DNA from: Oxalobacteraceae bacterium | GTDB lineage: Bacteria; Pseudomonadota; Gammaproteobacteria; Burkholderiales; Burkholderiaceae_D | Reading direction: 5' to 3' | Length of the DNA: 46,549 bases | NCBI GenBank assembly: GCA_027490465.1 | Contig: JAIXXZ010000045.1 | Coordinates: 1-46,549, forward strand | Part shown: positions 26,079 through 36,554 of the stretch, one piece after another | Numbering within the stretch: the stretch's first letter is position 1 | Layout of the letters: the number at the start of each line of letters is the position of its first letter | The notes under the pieces: generated by a model | Databases searched by the model: none | What the model was told of the DNA's origin: nothing | What the model saw: the letters and a program-made list of their open reading frames with translations, nothing else | Translations under genes and position numbers: made by a program

Positions 26079-27704
26079 ATGCCGCATTTCCGAACAGACA
26101 AGCAACAATCAAAGGTTTTTGTGTATTCGCGTTTATCTCTCGCGCTGATTTCCTGTCTGGTGACCAGCCTGTCGGCGACAGCCAATGACCTGACGATACC
26201 GCCTTCACAGCCCGCCACCAATGCGTCCAGAGATACGGTAACGGAGGCACCACAAAATCCAGCCACGTCACAAGACAATATTTTGGCTGAAGACATCGAG
26301 CTTCAAAACTTTGATGTTTGGGAGCGCATCCGCAAAGGCTATGCGATTCCGGATTTAAACAATCCACTCGTGGCCACGCATTCGACCTGGTATACCGCCC
26401 GACCAGATTACCTTCAGCGGATCACGCAACGCGCATCACGCTATCTTTTTTATGTCGTGCAGGAGCTTGAGAAGCGCAACATGCCGACCGAGCTCGCGTT
26501 GCTGCCCTTTATTGAATCCGCATTCAATCCACAAGCCTATTCCACCGCCAAAGCGGCGGGCATGTGGCAATTCATACCGAGCACTGGTCGCGATTACAAC
26601 CTCAAGCAGAATGTATTTCGTGACGAGCGGCGGGATGTGCTGGCCTCGACCAATGCTGCGCTGACTTATCTGCAGCGACTGTATGGCATGTTTGGTGACT
26701 GGCAGCTGGCACTGGCGGCATACAACTGGGGCGAGGGATCCGTCTCGCGCGCGATTGCAAAAGCACAAGCGGCGGGCAGGCCTACCGACTACAACAGCTT
26801 GTCTGCTTACATGCCCGCTGAGACACGCAATTATTATCCCAAGCTGCAGGCAGTAAAAAACATCATCGCCGCACCCGCGCAGTACGGCATCATCCTGCCG
26901 GTGGTTGAGAACCAGCCTTACTTCGTCAGCATTAAAAAAACGCGCGATATCGACGTCAAGCTTGCTGCACAGCTGGCCGAGTTGCCGATGGAAGAGTTCA
27001 AGGCATTAAATCCGCAATTCAATCGACCGGTGATCACCGGCAGTCCGAATACCCAAATTCTGCTGCCGCATTCAAACGCGGAAAAATTCAAGGAAAACCT
27101 GTCCAAATGGACGCGCGCCTTGTCGAGCTGGACGGCCCATAAAGTTACGGCAGCACGCGAGCGCATCGAGAGTATTGCGGCGCGCTTCAAAACCACGCCC
27201 GAGCTCATCCGTGAAGTCAACGCAATACCACCCAACATGCATCCCAAGGCAGGCTCGACGATACTGGTTCCCAAGCCACCCGCCGAGGCCGACAAGGACA
27301 TCGGGCAGGAAGTCGCAGATAACGCGATGCTCGCTTACGAGCCCGACGAACCTCCGCGAAGAAAAATCACCATCAGGGCAGGCAAGCGCGACACCGTTGC
27401 CGGCATTGCTACTCGCTACAAAGTCAAGCCTGAGGACATACGCAACTGGAACAACCTGAAGAATGACAAGCTGACTGCCGGCCAATCGCTGAACCTGGAA
27501 GTTCGGCAGGGCCGTTCGGTGGTAAACCGCGGAAAAGTCAGGCAAGACGCCAACACAGAGAGAAAAATCGCCGGCAAATCCGACAAAAGGAGCGATTCCC
27601 GCCGCATCAGCAAAAATGAAAAACGCGCGGAAAAACCAACGAAAATCGCTTCAGTCAGGCAAGGTGCCAAGACCGACAAAGACACCCGTCGTCAGGCGCG
27701 ATAA
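26079..27704 (+). CDS. mltD: Membrane-bound lytic murein transglycosylase D-like, SLT plus LysM
   Basis: A 541-residue exported peptidoglycan lytic transglycosylase. A signal peptide (VFVYSRLSLALISCLVTSLSATA) follows a short basic N-terminus. The SLT domain has the catalytic glutamate in ALLPFIESAFNPQAYS, then AAGMWQFIPSTGRDYNL and LALAAYNWGEGSVSRAI. At least one LysM domain is clear (ITIRAGKRDTVAGIATRYKVKPEDIRNWNNLKNDKLTAGQSLNL), and a second, weaker one precedes it (TAARERIESIAARFKTTPELIREVNAI). A highly basic Lys/Arg tail of about 65 residues ends the protein. The true start is uncertain: ATG 26079 or GTG 26121; the frame also runs back to a TTG at 26022. I see no lipobox, so membrane anchoring is not certain. 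Confidence 0.88.
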   Translation: MPHFRTDKQQSKVFVYSRLSLALISCLVTSLSATANDLTIPPSQPATNASRDTVTEAPQNPATSQDNILAEDIELQNFDVWERIRKGYAIPDLNNPLVATHSTWYTARPDYLQRITQRASRYLFYVVQELEKRNMPTELALLPFIESAFNPQAYSTAKAAGMWQFIPSTGRDYNLKQNVFRDERRDVLASTNAALTYLQRLYGMFGDWQLALAAYNWGEGSVSRAIAKAQAAGRPTDYNSLSAYMPAETRNYYPKLQAVKNIIAAPAQYGIILPVVENQPYFVSIKKTRDIDVKLAAQLAELPMEEFKALNPQFNRPVITGSPNTQILLPHSNAEKFKENLSKWTRALSSWTAHKVTAARERIESIAARFKTTPELIREVNAIPPNMHPKAGSTILVPKPPAEADKDIGQEVADNAMLAYEPDEPPRRKITIRAGKRDTVAGIATRYKVKPEDIRNWNNLKNDKLTAGQSLNLEVRQGRSVVNRGKVRQDANTERKIAGKSDKRSDSRRISKNEKRAEKPTKIASVRQGAKTDKDTRRQAR

Positions 27705-27728
27705 GACTGATCTCGATCCGCCATTGGA

Positions 27729-29306
27729 TCAATGCGTGGTGAAATTGGCGGCATCCAGCAGTCGCTGCGTATAAGGATGCTGGGGTGATGTCAGCACGTC
27801 ACCGCTCATGCCACTCTCCACCACTTTGCCATCTTTCATCACGATCACGCGGTGTGCCATTGCACGAATGACGGCAAGATCGTGACTAATGAACAGATAC
27901 GCCATGCCGTACTTCTGCTGCAAGCCAGCCAGCAATTCAAGTACCTGATACTGCACTGACACATCCAGTGATGAAGTAGGCTCGTCCAGCAAAATCAGCG
28001 CAGGCTTGAGCACGAGTGCGCGTGCAATCGCGATGCGCTGTCGCTGCCCACCGGAAAACTCATGCGGATAACGCGACATCATCGTCGGCGACAATCCCAC
28101 TTCCTGCAAACCAGCGCCTACAGCCTCGCGCAATTCGGCTTCGGACAAATGCGGCTTGTGCAGCGCCAGTCCCTCGCCCACAATTTGTTCAATCGTGCGA
28201 CGCGGTGATAACGATGCAAAGGGATCCTGAAAGACCACCTGCATCTGCGCGCGCAGCGGACGCAATTGAGCGGCCTCCATCTCGCTGATGGGCTGACCAT
28301 TAAAAACGATATCACCCTGCGTACGAGCTACCGACAGTCGCAAGAGCGCCATGCCCAGCGTGGATTTACCCGAACCCGACTCGCCCACAATACCCAGTGT
28401 TTCGCCCTGAGCTAGCGAGACATCCATGCTGTCAACAGCGACGAATTCTTTTTGCCGGAACCAACCCTGCGGTATGGAAAAACTGCAGCGCACACCTTCA
28501 GCCTTGAGCAGAGGGCGTGCATCGGGTGTGAGATCACCCACCATGCGCTTGGCGTGACTGGCGAGCAAGCGCTGTGTATAAGCTTCACGTGGCGCACTGA
28601 ACAAGGTGTCAGTATCCGCAGTTTCGATCAAACGCCCCTGCTGCATTACGCCAACGCGATCAGCAAACGATTTCACCAGATTCAGGTCGTGCGTGATCAT
28701 CAGCACCGACATTTGTTCTTCCCGCTGAAGCTGATTCAGCAGCTCAAGTATCTGCACCTGTATCGTGACATCGAGCGCCGTGGTGGGCTCATCGGCAATC
28801 AGCAGTTTGGGTTTGCAGGCGAGTGCCATCGCAATCATCGCGCGCTGTCGCTGACCACCAGAGAGTTGATGCGGGTAGGACAAGGCACGACGTTCTGGTT
28901 CAGGGATGCCTGTTTTAGCGAGCAGATCCACCGCCCGCAGGGCGGCAGCGCGCGCACTCAGACCTTCATGCAACATCAGTACTTCAGCGATCTGATTGCC
29001 GATCGTGAACAGCGGATTGAGCGCTGTCATCGGCTCCTGAAAAATCATCGCAATGTCCTTGCCACGCAACTGGCGCAGCGCCGCATCGGACTTCTTCAGG
29101 ATTTCCTGATCTTCAAACAATATCTTGCCCGAGATATCCGCATCCGGCAGCAGACGCATCATGGACAAGGCAGACACTGTCTTGCCTGAACCGGATTCAC
29201 CGACCAGCGCAAACTTCTCGCCGGGCGCGATCGTGAAACTGACATCATCCACCACGGTGGTGCTGCCAAAGCGTACCGTCAGATGATCTACCTGCAGCAG
29301 ACTCAT
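27729..29306 (-). CDS. yejF: YejF-like peptide ABC transporter ATPase (two fused ABC domains)
   Basis: A 525-residue protein with two complete ABC domains of the oligopeptide/nickel importer type. Domain 1 has Walker A GESGSGKT near residue 36 and signature LSGGQRQR near 150. Domain 2 has GESGSGKST near 313 and signature FSGGQRQR near 420; each has a Walker B with LIADEPT or LLDEPT and the oligopeptide-type C-terminal extension. It would drive import of peptides (in E. coli also microcin C) through YejB and YejE. The start overlaps the yejE stop by four bases. It is last in the yejABEF operon and converges with mltD. Confidence 0.93.
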   Translation of the reverse strand: MSLLQVDHLTVRFGSTTVVDDVSFTIAPGEKFALVGESGSGKTVSALSMMRLLPDADISGKILFEDQEILKKSDAALRQLRGKDIAMIFQEPMTALNPLFTIGNQIAEVLMLHEGLSARAAALRAVDLLAKTGIPEPERRALSYPHQLSGGQRQRAMIAMALACKPKLLIADEPTTALDVTIQVQILELLNQLQREEQMSVLMITHDLNLVKSFADRVGVMQQGRLIETADTDTLFSAPREAYTQRLLASHAKRMVGDLTPDARPLLKAEGVRCSFSIPQGWFRQKEFVAVDSMDVSLAQGETLGIVGESGSGKSTLGMALLRLSVARTQGDIVFNGQPISEMEAAQLRPLRAQMQVVFQDPFASLSPRRTIEQIVGEGLALHKPHLSEAELREAVGAGLQEVGLSPTMMSRYPHEFSGGQRQRIAIARALVLKPALILLDEPTSSLDVSVQYQVLELLAGLQQKYGMAYLFISHDLAVIRAMAHRVIVMKDGKVVESGMSGDVLTSPQHPYTQRLLDAANFTTH

Positions 29307-30352
29307 GACTTCCTCCGCACATCCAGCGAATTGCGCAAGGCATCGCCAATATTAGTGAGCAGCAGCAGTGTGATTGTCAGGACCGCAAACGTGGACAAAG
29401 CAATCCACCAGGCGTCCAGATTATTTTTGCCCTGCGCGAGCAGCTCGCCCAGACTGGGGGTCGATGGCGGTACGCCCAGCCCGAGAAAATCAAGACTGGT
29501 GAGTGCCAAAATTGCGGCACTCATGCGGAATGGCAGAAAAGTTACAACCGGCGTCAGACTGTTGGGCAGCACATGGCGCCAGATGATCTGCCAGTTCGAC
29601 AGTCCCATCGCACGTGCAGCCTGCACATACTCAAGATGACGATTGCGCAAAAAATCTGCGCGCACATAGTCGGACAGGCCCATCCAGCCGAACAAGGACA
29701 GCAGTACCAGCAACAGCAGAATGCTGGGTTCAAAAATCGAGGCAAAAATAATCAGCAGATACAGCTCAGGCATCGAGCCCCAGATTTCCATGAAGCGCTG
29801 GAATAGCAGATCAGTTTTGCCAGCGAAGTAGCCCTGAATTGCCCCTGTCAGCACGCCAAGCATCACACCGGTGATGGTCAATGCAAGACCGAACAATATC
29901 GACACACGAAATCCGTACAGCAGTCGTGCGACCACGTCACGTCCACGATCGTCGGTACCAAGCCAGTTGTCGCCCGTGGGTGGCGCCGGGTTGGGCGCCT
30001 TCGCAAAGTAGTTGAGCGTATCGTAGCGATAGTGATTGATCGGATAGATAGCCCAGTTGCCCGGCTTGTCGAACTGAGACTGAATGAAAGGATCCAGATA
30101 ATCTGCTGGCGAATCAAATTCGCCACCAAAGGCGGTCTCCGCATAATCCGTCACGATGGGGAACATCAGCTGTCCGTTGTAACGCGCTACCAGCGGCCTG
30201 TCATTCGATATCAGTTCGGCGCCCAAGCTGAGCACGAACAGCACTGCGAAAATCACAAGACTCCAATAGCCGCGACGATTTTGGCGAAAGCGTCGCCAGA
30301 CGCGACGGCCAGGCGAAAGTGAAATCTCGGGTGTCATGGCAGTGTTCTTCAT
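29303..30352 (-). CDS. yejE: YejE-like peptide ABC transporter permease
   Basis: A 349-residue inner-membrane permease of the DppC/OppC group. It has a first helix at about residues 28-48 (YWSLVIFAVLFVLSLGAELI), then a long periplasmic segment typical of YejE, ending DNWLGTDDRGRDVVARLLYGFRVSILFGLALT. Five further helices contain the EAA-type coupling motif (YVQAARAMGLSNWQIIWRHVLPNSLTPVVT). It pairs with YejB and overlaps its gene by four bases at the start. Confidence 0.93.
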   Translation of the reverse strand: MKNTAMTPEISLSPGRRVWRRFRQNRRGYWSLVIFAVLFVLSLGAELISNDRPLVARYNGQLMFPIVTDYAETAFGGEFDSPADYLDPFIQSQFDKPGNWAIYPINHYRYDTLNYFAKAPNPAPPTGDNWLGTDDRGRDVVARLLYGFRVSILFGLALTITGVMLGVLTGAIQGYFAGKTDLLFQRFMEIWGSMPELYLLIIFASIFEPSILLLLVLLSLFGWMGLSDYVRADFLRNRHLEYVQAARAMGLSNWQIIWRHVLPNSLTPVVTFLPFRMSAAILALTSLDFLGLGVPPSTPSLGELLAQGKNNLDAWWIALSTFAVLTITLLLLTNIGDALRNSLDVRRKS

Positions 30353-31413
30353 CGCGCAAGACTTTCAAATTGAACGCGCGGATCGGCCCACACGTAGCAG
30401 AGGTCACCAAGCAGCTTGACGACCAGCCCGATCAGCGTAAACAGATAGAGCGTGCCCAGTACCACCGGATAATCGCGGCGAACTACAGACTCATAAGAGA
30501 GCAGACCCAGTCCATCGAGCGAGAACAGCGTTTCTATCAACAAGCTGCCGGCAAAGAAAGCGCCGATGAAGGCTGCTGGAAATCCGGTCACTAGCGGAAT
30601 CAGTGCATTACGAAAGACATGCTTGTAGAGCACCGCACGCTCGGACAAACCTTTGGCGCGCGCAGTCAGCACATACTGCTTGCGTATCTCTTCCAGAAAG
30701 GTGTTCTTGGTCAGCATGGTCATCACCGCAAACGAACCCGCTACCGAGGCCAGTACGGGCAGCGTGATGTGCCACAAATAATCCTTCACCTTGCCAAACC
30801 AGGAGAGCGTCTCCCAGTCGTCTGACGTCAGGCCACGTAGCGGAAACCATTGCACGAAACTGCTGCCGGCAAACACGACCAGAAGAAACACACCCAGCAC
30901 AAAACCGGGAATCGAATAACCGATCAGTACCAGCATGCTGGTCACACCGTCGAAACGACTACCCTCACGCACCGCCTTGGCTACGCCCAGTGGCACGGAA
31001 ATGAAATACGTCAGGAAAAATGTCCACAGACCGATGGTGATAGACACAGGCAGTTTGGATTTCACCAGCTCCCACACATCCTTGTGGTGATAGAAGCTCT
31101 GACCAAGATCGAAGCGGACAAAGCCTTTGAGCATTTGCACAAATCGCTCCATCGGCGGCTTGTCGAAACCGTACAGCGCCTTGATTTCTTCCACGCGCTC
31201 CGAATCGACACCCTGACGACCGCGATACTCGGAAGCGCCTGCGCCGGACGACTCGCCTGCACCACCGGTCTGACCTTTTTTCAGTTCAATCAGCGCCTGC
31301 TCGACCGGCCCGCCAGGCACAAACTGAATCACGGCAAAGGTGATGGCAATGACGCCCAATAACGTGGGTATCATCAGCAGCGCTCGTTTCAATATGTAGG
31401 ACCAGAGATTCAT
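30349..31413 (-). CDS. yejB: YejB-like peptide ABC transporter permease
   Basis: A 354-residue permease of the DppB/OppB group: first helix in LLMIPTLLGVIAITFAVIQFVPGG, a periplasmic segment with a Gly/Ser/Ala stretch, and the GPVEQALIELKKG opening usual in YejB. Helices then carry the coupling motif YVLTARAKGLSERAVLYKHVFRNALIPLVTG. There is no clear Shine-Dalgarno sequence before the ATG, and the 255 bases to yejA contain a large inverted repeat, so its expression may be set apart from yejA. It overlaps yejE by four bases. Confidence 0.93.
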   Translation of the reverse strand: MNLWSYILKRALLMIPTLLGVIAITFAVIQFVPGGPVEQALIELKKGQTGGAGESSGAGASEYRGRQGVDSERVEEIKALYGFDKPPMERFVQMLKGFVRFDLGQSFYHHKDVWELVKSKLPVSITIGLWTFFLTYFISVPLGVAKAVREGSRFDGVTSMLVLIGYSIPGFVLGVFLLVVFAGSSFVQWFPLRGLTSDDWETLSWFGKVKDYLWHITLPVLASVAGSFAVMTMLTKNTFLEEIRKQYVLTARAKGLSERAVLYKHVFRNALIPLVTGFPAAFIGAFFAGSLLIETLFSLDGLGLLSYESVVRRDYPVVLGTLYLFTLIGLVVKLLGDLCYVWADPRVQFESLAR

Positions 31414-31433
31414 GGGCGATTTTTAAGATTAAA

Positions 31434-31457
31434 GTCACTGGATCCCAGCTTGCGCCT
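31434..31457 (+). repeat. Degenerate half copy of the small palindromic repeat
   Basis: The bases from 31431 (AAAGTCACTGGATCCCAGCT) match the left half unit at 36348-36373 at 24 of 26 positions, but the complementary half is lost. It belongs with the repeat family at 31513-31593 and 36355-36496. Confidence 0.55.
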
Positions 31458-31512
31458 AATGCCAGTCAGTTAAGCAGAAAATTTTGTCGAATCATTGAAA
31501 AATCAAACGTCG

Positions 31513-31593
31513 CTGGATCCCGGCCTGCGCCGGGATGACGATGTTGGGGTCAACAATTCTTCAAACGTCATCCCGGCGCAGGCCGGGATCCAG
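31513..31593. repeat. REP-like element: perfect 28-bp inverted repeat
   Basis: The 28 bases at 31513-31540 are the exact reverse complement of 31566-31593, with 25 bases between. Each half is itself palindromic around its CCCGG/CCGGG core (GGATCCCGGC...GCCGGGAT). It lies in the transcribed spacer between yejA and yejB and would form a very stable RNA hairpin. Related units occur at 36355-36496. Confidence 0.9.
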
Positions 31594-31668
31594 TGTCTTT
31601 CGTTGCAAACAAACAGCTTAACTCTTCAACTGCCTTCGACGGAATCCAGCGAAGTCATAAAGCCCTCA

Positions 31669-33501
31669 TCATTTAGCCTTCCGAGGCTTCACCTGCCACC
31701 AACTCGAAATCACATAAGGATCCGCCTGATAGTACTTGGGCGACACCTTCGGCATGCCGAAACGATTGCGATACGCAACGCGATGCGTCGCCGAATACCA
31801 ATGCGGCACCACGATGTATTTGTGCATCAGCACCCGATCCAGCGCCCGCGAAGCGGCCACCAGTTCGGCGCGCGAATCTGCGCGCACCAGTGCCGTGACC
31901 AGCTTGTCGACCACGGGATCTTTCAAACCCCAGTAATTGCTCGAGCCTTTCTCATCAGCTGCCTTGGAACCGAGCATGTCGAACATTTCATTCCCTGGAC
32001 TGGTGACATCACCAAAACGCTGACTGGTCATATCGAAATCGAATTCTTCCATACGCTTTTGCACCAGCGCGAAATCCGCTGTGCGCTGGCTGACGCGCAC
32101 ACCCAGCTTTTCCAGATTGCGTACGTAGACGGCAATGATGCGCGACAGCGCAGACTGGTCATCGAGAATTTCAAAACTGAAGGCCTCACCCTTGGCATTG
32201 CGCAGCGCGCCATCGCGATATTCCCATCCGGCCTCTTTGAACAGCGCGCGTGCCTTGAGCAGGTTGGCGCGCAGCGATCCGGGGGCATCGGTGTTGGGCG
32301 GCAGCGGTGCCGGGCCAAACACCGCAGGATCCAGCTGATCGCGCAGTGGCTCGAGCAATTTAAGTTCCGCTTCAGAGGGCAGTCCATGCGCACCCAGTTC
32401 CGAATTGCTGAAGAAAGAATCAATCCGCGAATACTGGCTGTAAAACAGCTGACGGTTCATCCACTCGAAATCCATCGCCAGCCCCAGCGCACGACGAACA
32501 CGCGCGTCCTGAAATTGCGGCCGCCGCAGGTTCATCACGAAGGCTTGCATGCCGGCGCCGTTGGAATGCTTCAGCGTCGTCTTGATGATTTCACCGGTAT
32601 CGAAAGGCTTGCCCTTGTAGGCGCGCGCCCAGTTCTTGGCCCGGTATTCCACCACCACATCGAATTCACCCGCCATAAAGGCTTCGAGACGGGCGACATC
32701 ATCCTTGTAGAACCGGTAAACAATGCGATCAAAATTAAATGCGCCACGACGAACTGGCAGATCGTTTGCCCAATAAGCGGGATTACGGCGAAACGCAATC
32801 GAGCGGCCCAGATCATATTTTTCAATCAAGTAAGGACCACTGGCAATCGGCGCCGTCAGTTGTATTTTGTCGAACGGCGTACCCGCCGCCCATTTACGTG
32901 AAAACACGGGCATGCCGCCCACGATCAGGGGCAGTTCGCGGTTAGCTGATTTGAAATCAAAGCGCACGGTCGTGTCATCGACCACCACGCATTGCTTCAC
33001 ATCGGCAAAAATCATTTTGAATTGTGGCGCGCCTTTGGCCATCAGCGTATCAAACGCATACTTCACATCTTCTGGCAGCACCGGGTCGCCGTTATTGAAG
33101 CGCGCCTTCGGATGAAGCCGAAACGTCATCGACATCCGGTCGGGCGCCAGCACCATGTCCTCGGCCAGCAAGCCATACATGGTCGCCACTTCGTCGGCTG
33201 AGGTGATGGCCAGTGATTCAAACATCAGATTGGACACGCCGGCTGCCGCCACCCCCTTCATGGAGAACGGATTGAATTTGTCAAAGCTGGTGCGGGAATC
33301 CGGGTTGGCCAAGTACAAGTCGCCGCCTTTGGGCGCATCCGGATTCAGGTAATCGAAATGACTGAAGCCTGCAGGATATTTGGGTACGTCGTAAAGGGAG
33401 AACGCATGGGCCGCCCAGGCATTGGCAGCGCACGACAACGCGGCAGCCACCAGGGTGCTGGCAATGACTCGGGAAACGGCTCTGGCATGCGCTCGGATCA
33501 T
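31669..33501 (-). CDS. yejA: YejA-like periplasmic peptide-binding protein
   Basis: A 610-residue SBP family 5 protein. A signal peptide ([23 protein letters not shown]) is followed by a mature region starting [29 protein letters not shown], the typical YejA opening. Further family features are [70 protein letters not shown], and a C-terminal [18 protein letters not shown]. It delivers peptides to YejB/YejE. ATG 33501 is chosen since the frame upstream begins only with a TTG. The gene heads the operon and is divergent from fabI; a hairpin lies just after its stop. Confidence 0.93.
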   Translation of the reverse strand: MIRAHARAVSRVIASTLVAAALSCAANAWAAHAFSLYDVPKYPAGFSHFDYLNPDAPKGGDLYLANPDSRTSFDKFNPFSMKGVAAAGVSNLMFESLAITSADEVATMYGLLAEDMVLAPDRMSMTFRLHPKARFNNGDPVLPEDVKYAFDTLMAKGAPQFKMIFADVKQCVVVDDTTVRFDFKSANRELPLIVGGMPVFSRKWAAGTPFDKIQLTAPIASGPYLIEKYDLGRSIAFRRNPAYWANDLPVRRGAFNFDRIVYRFYKDDVARLEAFMAGEFDVVVEYRAKNWARAYKGKPFDTGEIIKTTLKHSNGAGMQAFVMNLRRPQFQDARVRRALGLAMDFEWMNRQLFYSQYSRIDSFFSNSELGAHGLPSEAELKLLEPLRDQLDPAVFGPAPLPPNTDAPGSLRANLLKARALFKEAGWEYRDGALRNAKGEAFSFEILDDQSALSRIIAVYVRNLEKLGVRVSQRTADFALVQKRMEEFDFDMTSQRFGDVTSPGNEMFDMLGSKAADEKGSSNYWGLKDPVVDKLVTALVRADSRAELVAASRALDRVLMHKYIVVPHWYSATHRVAYRNRFGMPKVSPKYYQADPYVISSWWQVKPRKAK

Positions 33502-33592
33502 GATGACTCGGTTTACAGAGGAAAAACGCGTCAAGGATAGCGGTTTTCAGCAAAGACTGGGCGCGGCCCCGTTACGCCAGCGCCCGGGCGAT

Positions 33593-33622
33593 TTGCGCGG
33601 CGCCGTCCCGAGCCCCTACAAT
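33593..33622 (+). promoter_or_regulatory. fabI promoter
   Basis: TTGCGC (33593-33598) and TACAAT (33617-33622) with an 18-base spacer form a plausible sigma-70 promoter. Transcription would start near 33629, 36 bases before the fabI ATG, which has GGGAG at 33654-33658. Confidence 0.6.
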
Positions 33623-33664
33623 GGCGCCTTTCGCCGGTCTGCATCCGGCCTCTGGGAGTCTCGA

Positions 33665-34453
33665 ATGGCATTTTTGCAAGGCAAAAAAATACTGATCACT
33701 GGGGTGCTGTCCAATCGCTCGATTGCCTATGGCATTGCGCAGGCGTGCAAGCGCGAAGGCGCCGAGCTGGCTTTCACCTACGTTGGCGAACGCTTCAAGG
33801 AGCGCATCACTGATTACGCCAAGGAGTTTGGCAGTGATCTGGTATTCGAATGCGATGTGGGCAGCGACGAACAAATTGCGGCGCTGTTTGCTAATCTGGG
33901 CAAATCCTGGACCCAATTGGACGGGCTGGTACATGCCATCGGCTTCGCGCCGCGTGAAGCCATCGCGGGCGATTTCCTCGACGGACTCTCGCGCGAAGGT
34001 TTTCGGGTTGCACATGATATTTCGGCGTACAGCTTCCCGGCGTTGGCCAAAGCCGCGCTGCCGATGCTCTCACCCAATGCGGCATTACTGACGCTCTCTT
34101 ATCTTGGCGCGATGCGCGCGCTTCCTAACTACAACACCATGGGTCTGGCAAAAGCATCCCTCGAAGCGAGCGTGCGTTATCTGGCCGAGTCGCTCGGCAA
34201 GCGTGGCGTGCGCGTCAACGCGATTTCTGCCGGCCCGATCAAGACCCTGGCCGCCTCGGGTATCAAGGATTTCGGCAAGATACTGAACTTCGTCAAAGAA
34301 AATGCGCCACTGCGCCGCAATGTGACGCTTGAAGACGTGGGCAACGCTTCGGCTTTCCTCCTGTCAGATCTGGCTGGTGGCATCACGGGCGAGATTACTT
34401 ACGTCGATGGTGGCTTTTCTCAGGTGGTGGCCGGCATGGGATCCGAAGACTAG
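33665..34453 (+). CDS. fabI: Enoyl-[acyl-carrier-protein] reductase (NADH), FabI
   Basis: A 262-residue short-chain dehydrogenase-like enzyme that reduces the trans-2-enoyl-ACP double bond in fatty-acid elongation. It shows the FabI opening [34 protein letters not shown], the segment [16 protein letters not shown], and the catalytic Tyr-x6-Lys in [20 protein letters not shown]. It continues with [17 protein letters not shown] and the C-terminal [11 protein letters not shown]. The longer frame upstream to 33422 overlaps the divergent yejA and lacks family likeness; ATG 33665 has a ribosome-binding site and the exact family N-terminus. Length equals E. coli FabI (262). Confidence 0.97.
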   Translation: MAFLQGKKILITGVLSNRSIAYGIAQACKREGAELAFTYVGERFKERITDYAKEFGSDLVFECDVGSDEQIAALFANLGKSWTQLDGLVHAIGFAPREAIAGDFLDGLSREGFRVAHDISAYSFPALAKAALPMLSPNAALLTLSYLGAMRALPNYNTMGLAKASLEASVRYLAESLGKRGVRVNAISAGPIKTLAASGIKDFGKILNFVKENAPLRRNVTLEDVGNASAFLLSDLAGGITGEITYVDGGFSQVVAGMGSED

Positions 34454-34809
34454 GCGTGGTTGATCTTGCGGTAGCGGGCCGAGAGCGCACTCGCGCAACC
34501 GGCCCGCATATCGACCTTGATCTCGTCTTTTACTTTACCGCCCTCATCCCAGCGATTTCCTGTACAATTCGCCCCGCGCTGCACAAATTGCAGCGCAACG
34601 TTGCTTAGCCAACCCTCAGCTTCAACCTCAAAGCCCTCCCGCCTCCTGGTGCCGCTCTCATGAGCACCGATCCGGCGCAAAGCTTTTGTGCCGAAACCTT
34701 CTTCGCAAGATTTCGTTTGTTTCGCTGGTTTGCTTTGCTTTTTATTGTCATTTCATGACCTTTGACTGTCATGGCGTGACGCTTATCGTCGATCTCACGA
34801 AAGAACAGA
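34454..34809 (+). other. Long structured leader between fabI and the RNA helicase
   Basis: This 356-base stretch has no convincing gene. After the fabI stop, GCGGGCCG (34474-34481) and CGGCCCGC (34500-34507) form a stem around an inner GCGC/GCGC stem. A -10-like TACAAT (34563-34568) follows. Just after it is a perfect 8-bp stem with 5-base loop (GCGCTGCA 34576-34583, TGCAGCGC 34589-34596). If transcription starts near 34575, the helicase mRNA has a leader of about 235 bases opening with that hairpin, with a pyrimidine-rich middle. Confidence 0.6.
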
Positions 34810-36195
<1,386 letters not shown>

Positions 36196-36249
36196 ATCAC
36201 TGCGCCGCGATACGTCTTCGGACGTATTGTGATGAGCGTGAAGCACAAT

Positions 36250-36275
36250 CTACTGGCTCCTTCGGGAGCCAGTAG
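36250..36275 (+). terminator. UUCG hairpin after the helicase gene
   Basis: CTACTGGCTCC (36250-36260), loop TTCG, GGAGCCAGTAG (36265-36275): a perfect 11-bp stem capped by the very stable UUCG tetraloop, 55 bases after the helicase stop. It is followed by CATTTAT rather than a T-run, so it may terminate weakly or protect the 3' end. Confidence 0.65.
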
Positions 36276-36354
36276 CATTTATAGGATCAGTACTGTTGAC
36301 GAGGCAGCTTCATTTTTTCCGCTATCAAACTTAGCTTGGGCACGACGAAAGTCA

Positions 36355-36496
36355 CTGGATCCCGGCTTGAGCCGGGAGCGAGTGGGGAATTCGGGTCGCA
36401 TGCGATCCGCACACGCAGCGGTCATCACATGCAGGTGATGACGATCGAAGAACTGTCGGCCTAAAAATTGTCATCCCGGCGAAAGCCGGGATCCAG
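36355..36496. repeat. Small palindromic repeat pair between the helicase and selD
   Basis: The unit at 36355-36377 (CTGGATCCCGGCTTGAGCCG...) and an inverted unit at 36471-36496 (...CCCGGCGAAAGCCGGGATCC...) belong to the same family as 31513-31593. Between them lies an 8-bp stem GTCATCAC/GTGATGAC (36421-36442). The spacer (93 bases) is longer than in the yej copy and no protein frame is supported, although a long selD frame runs back into it. Confidence 0.75.
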
Positions 36497-36554
36497 CGAC
36501 GTTAGTTCACTGACGATGCGCGATAATCGCGTCTTCAAACATCAGGAGCATGGC

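Noticed and set aside
31513-31593. CRISPR array or transposon end
   Set aside because: Only one inverted pair is present, with no regular spacers and no transposase; a REP-like element fits better.
31495-32901. Long plus-strand open frame (468 codons) opposite yejA
   Set aside because: It is a shadow of yejA, with no family likeness or ribosome-binding site, and it starts in the repeat element.
34450-34680. Minus-strand frame of 76 codons between fabI and the helicase
   Set aside because: No ribosome-binding site or recognisable motif, and the hairpins in the region fit a leader better.
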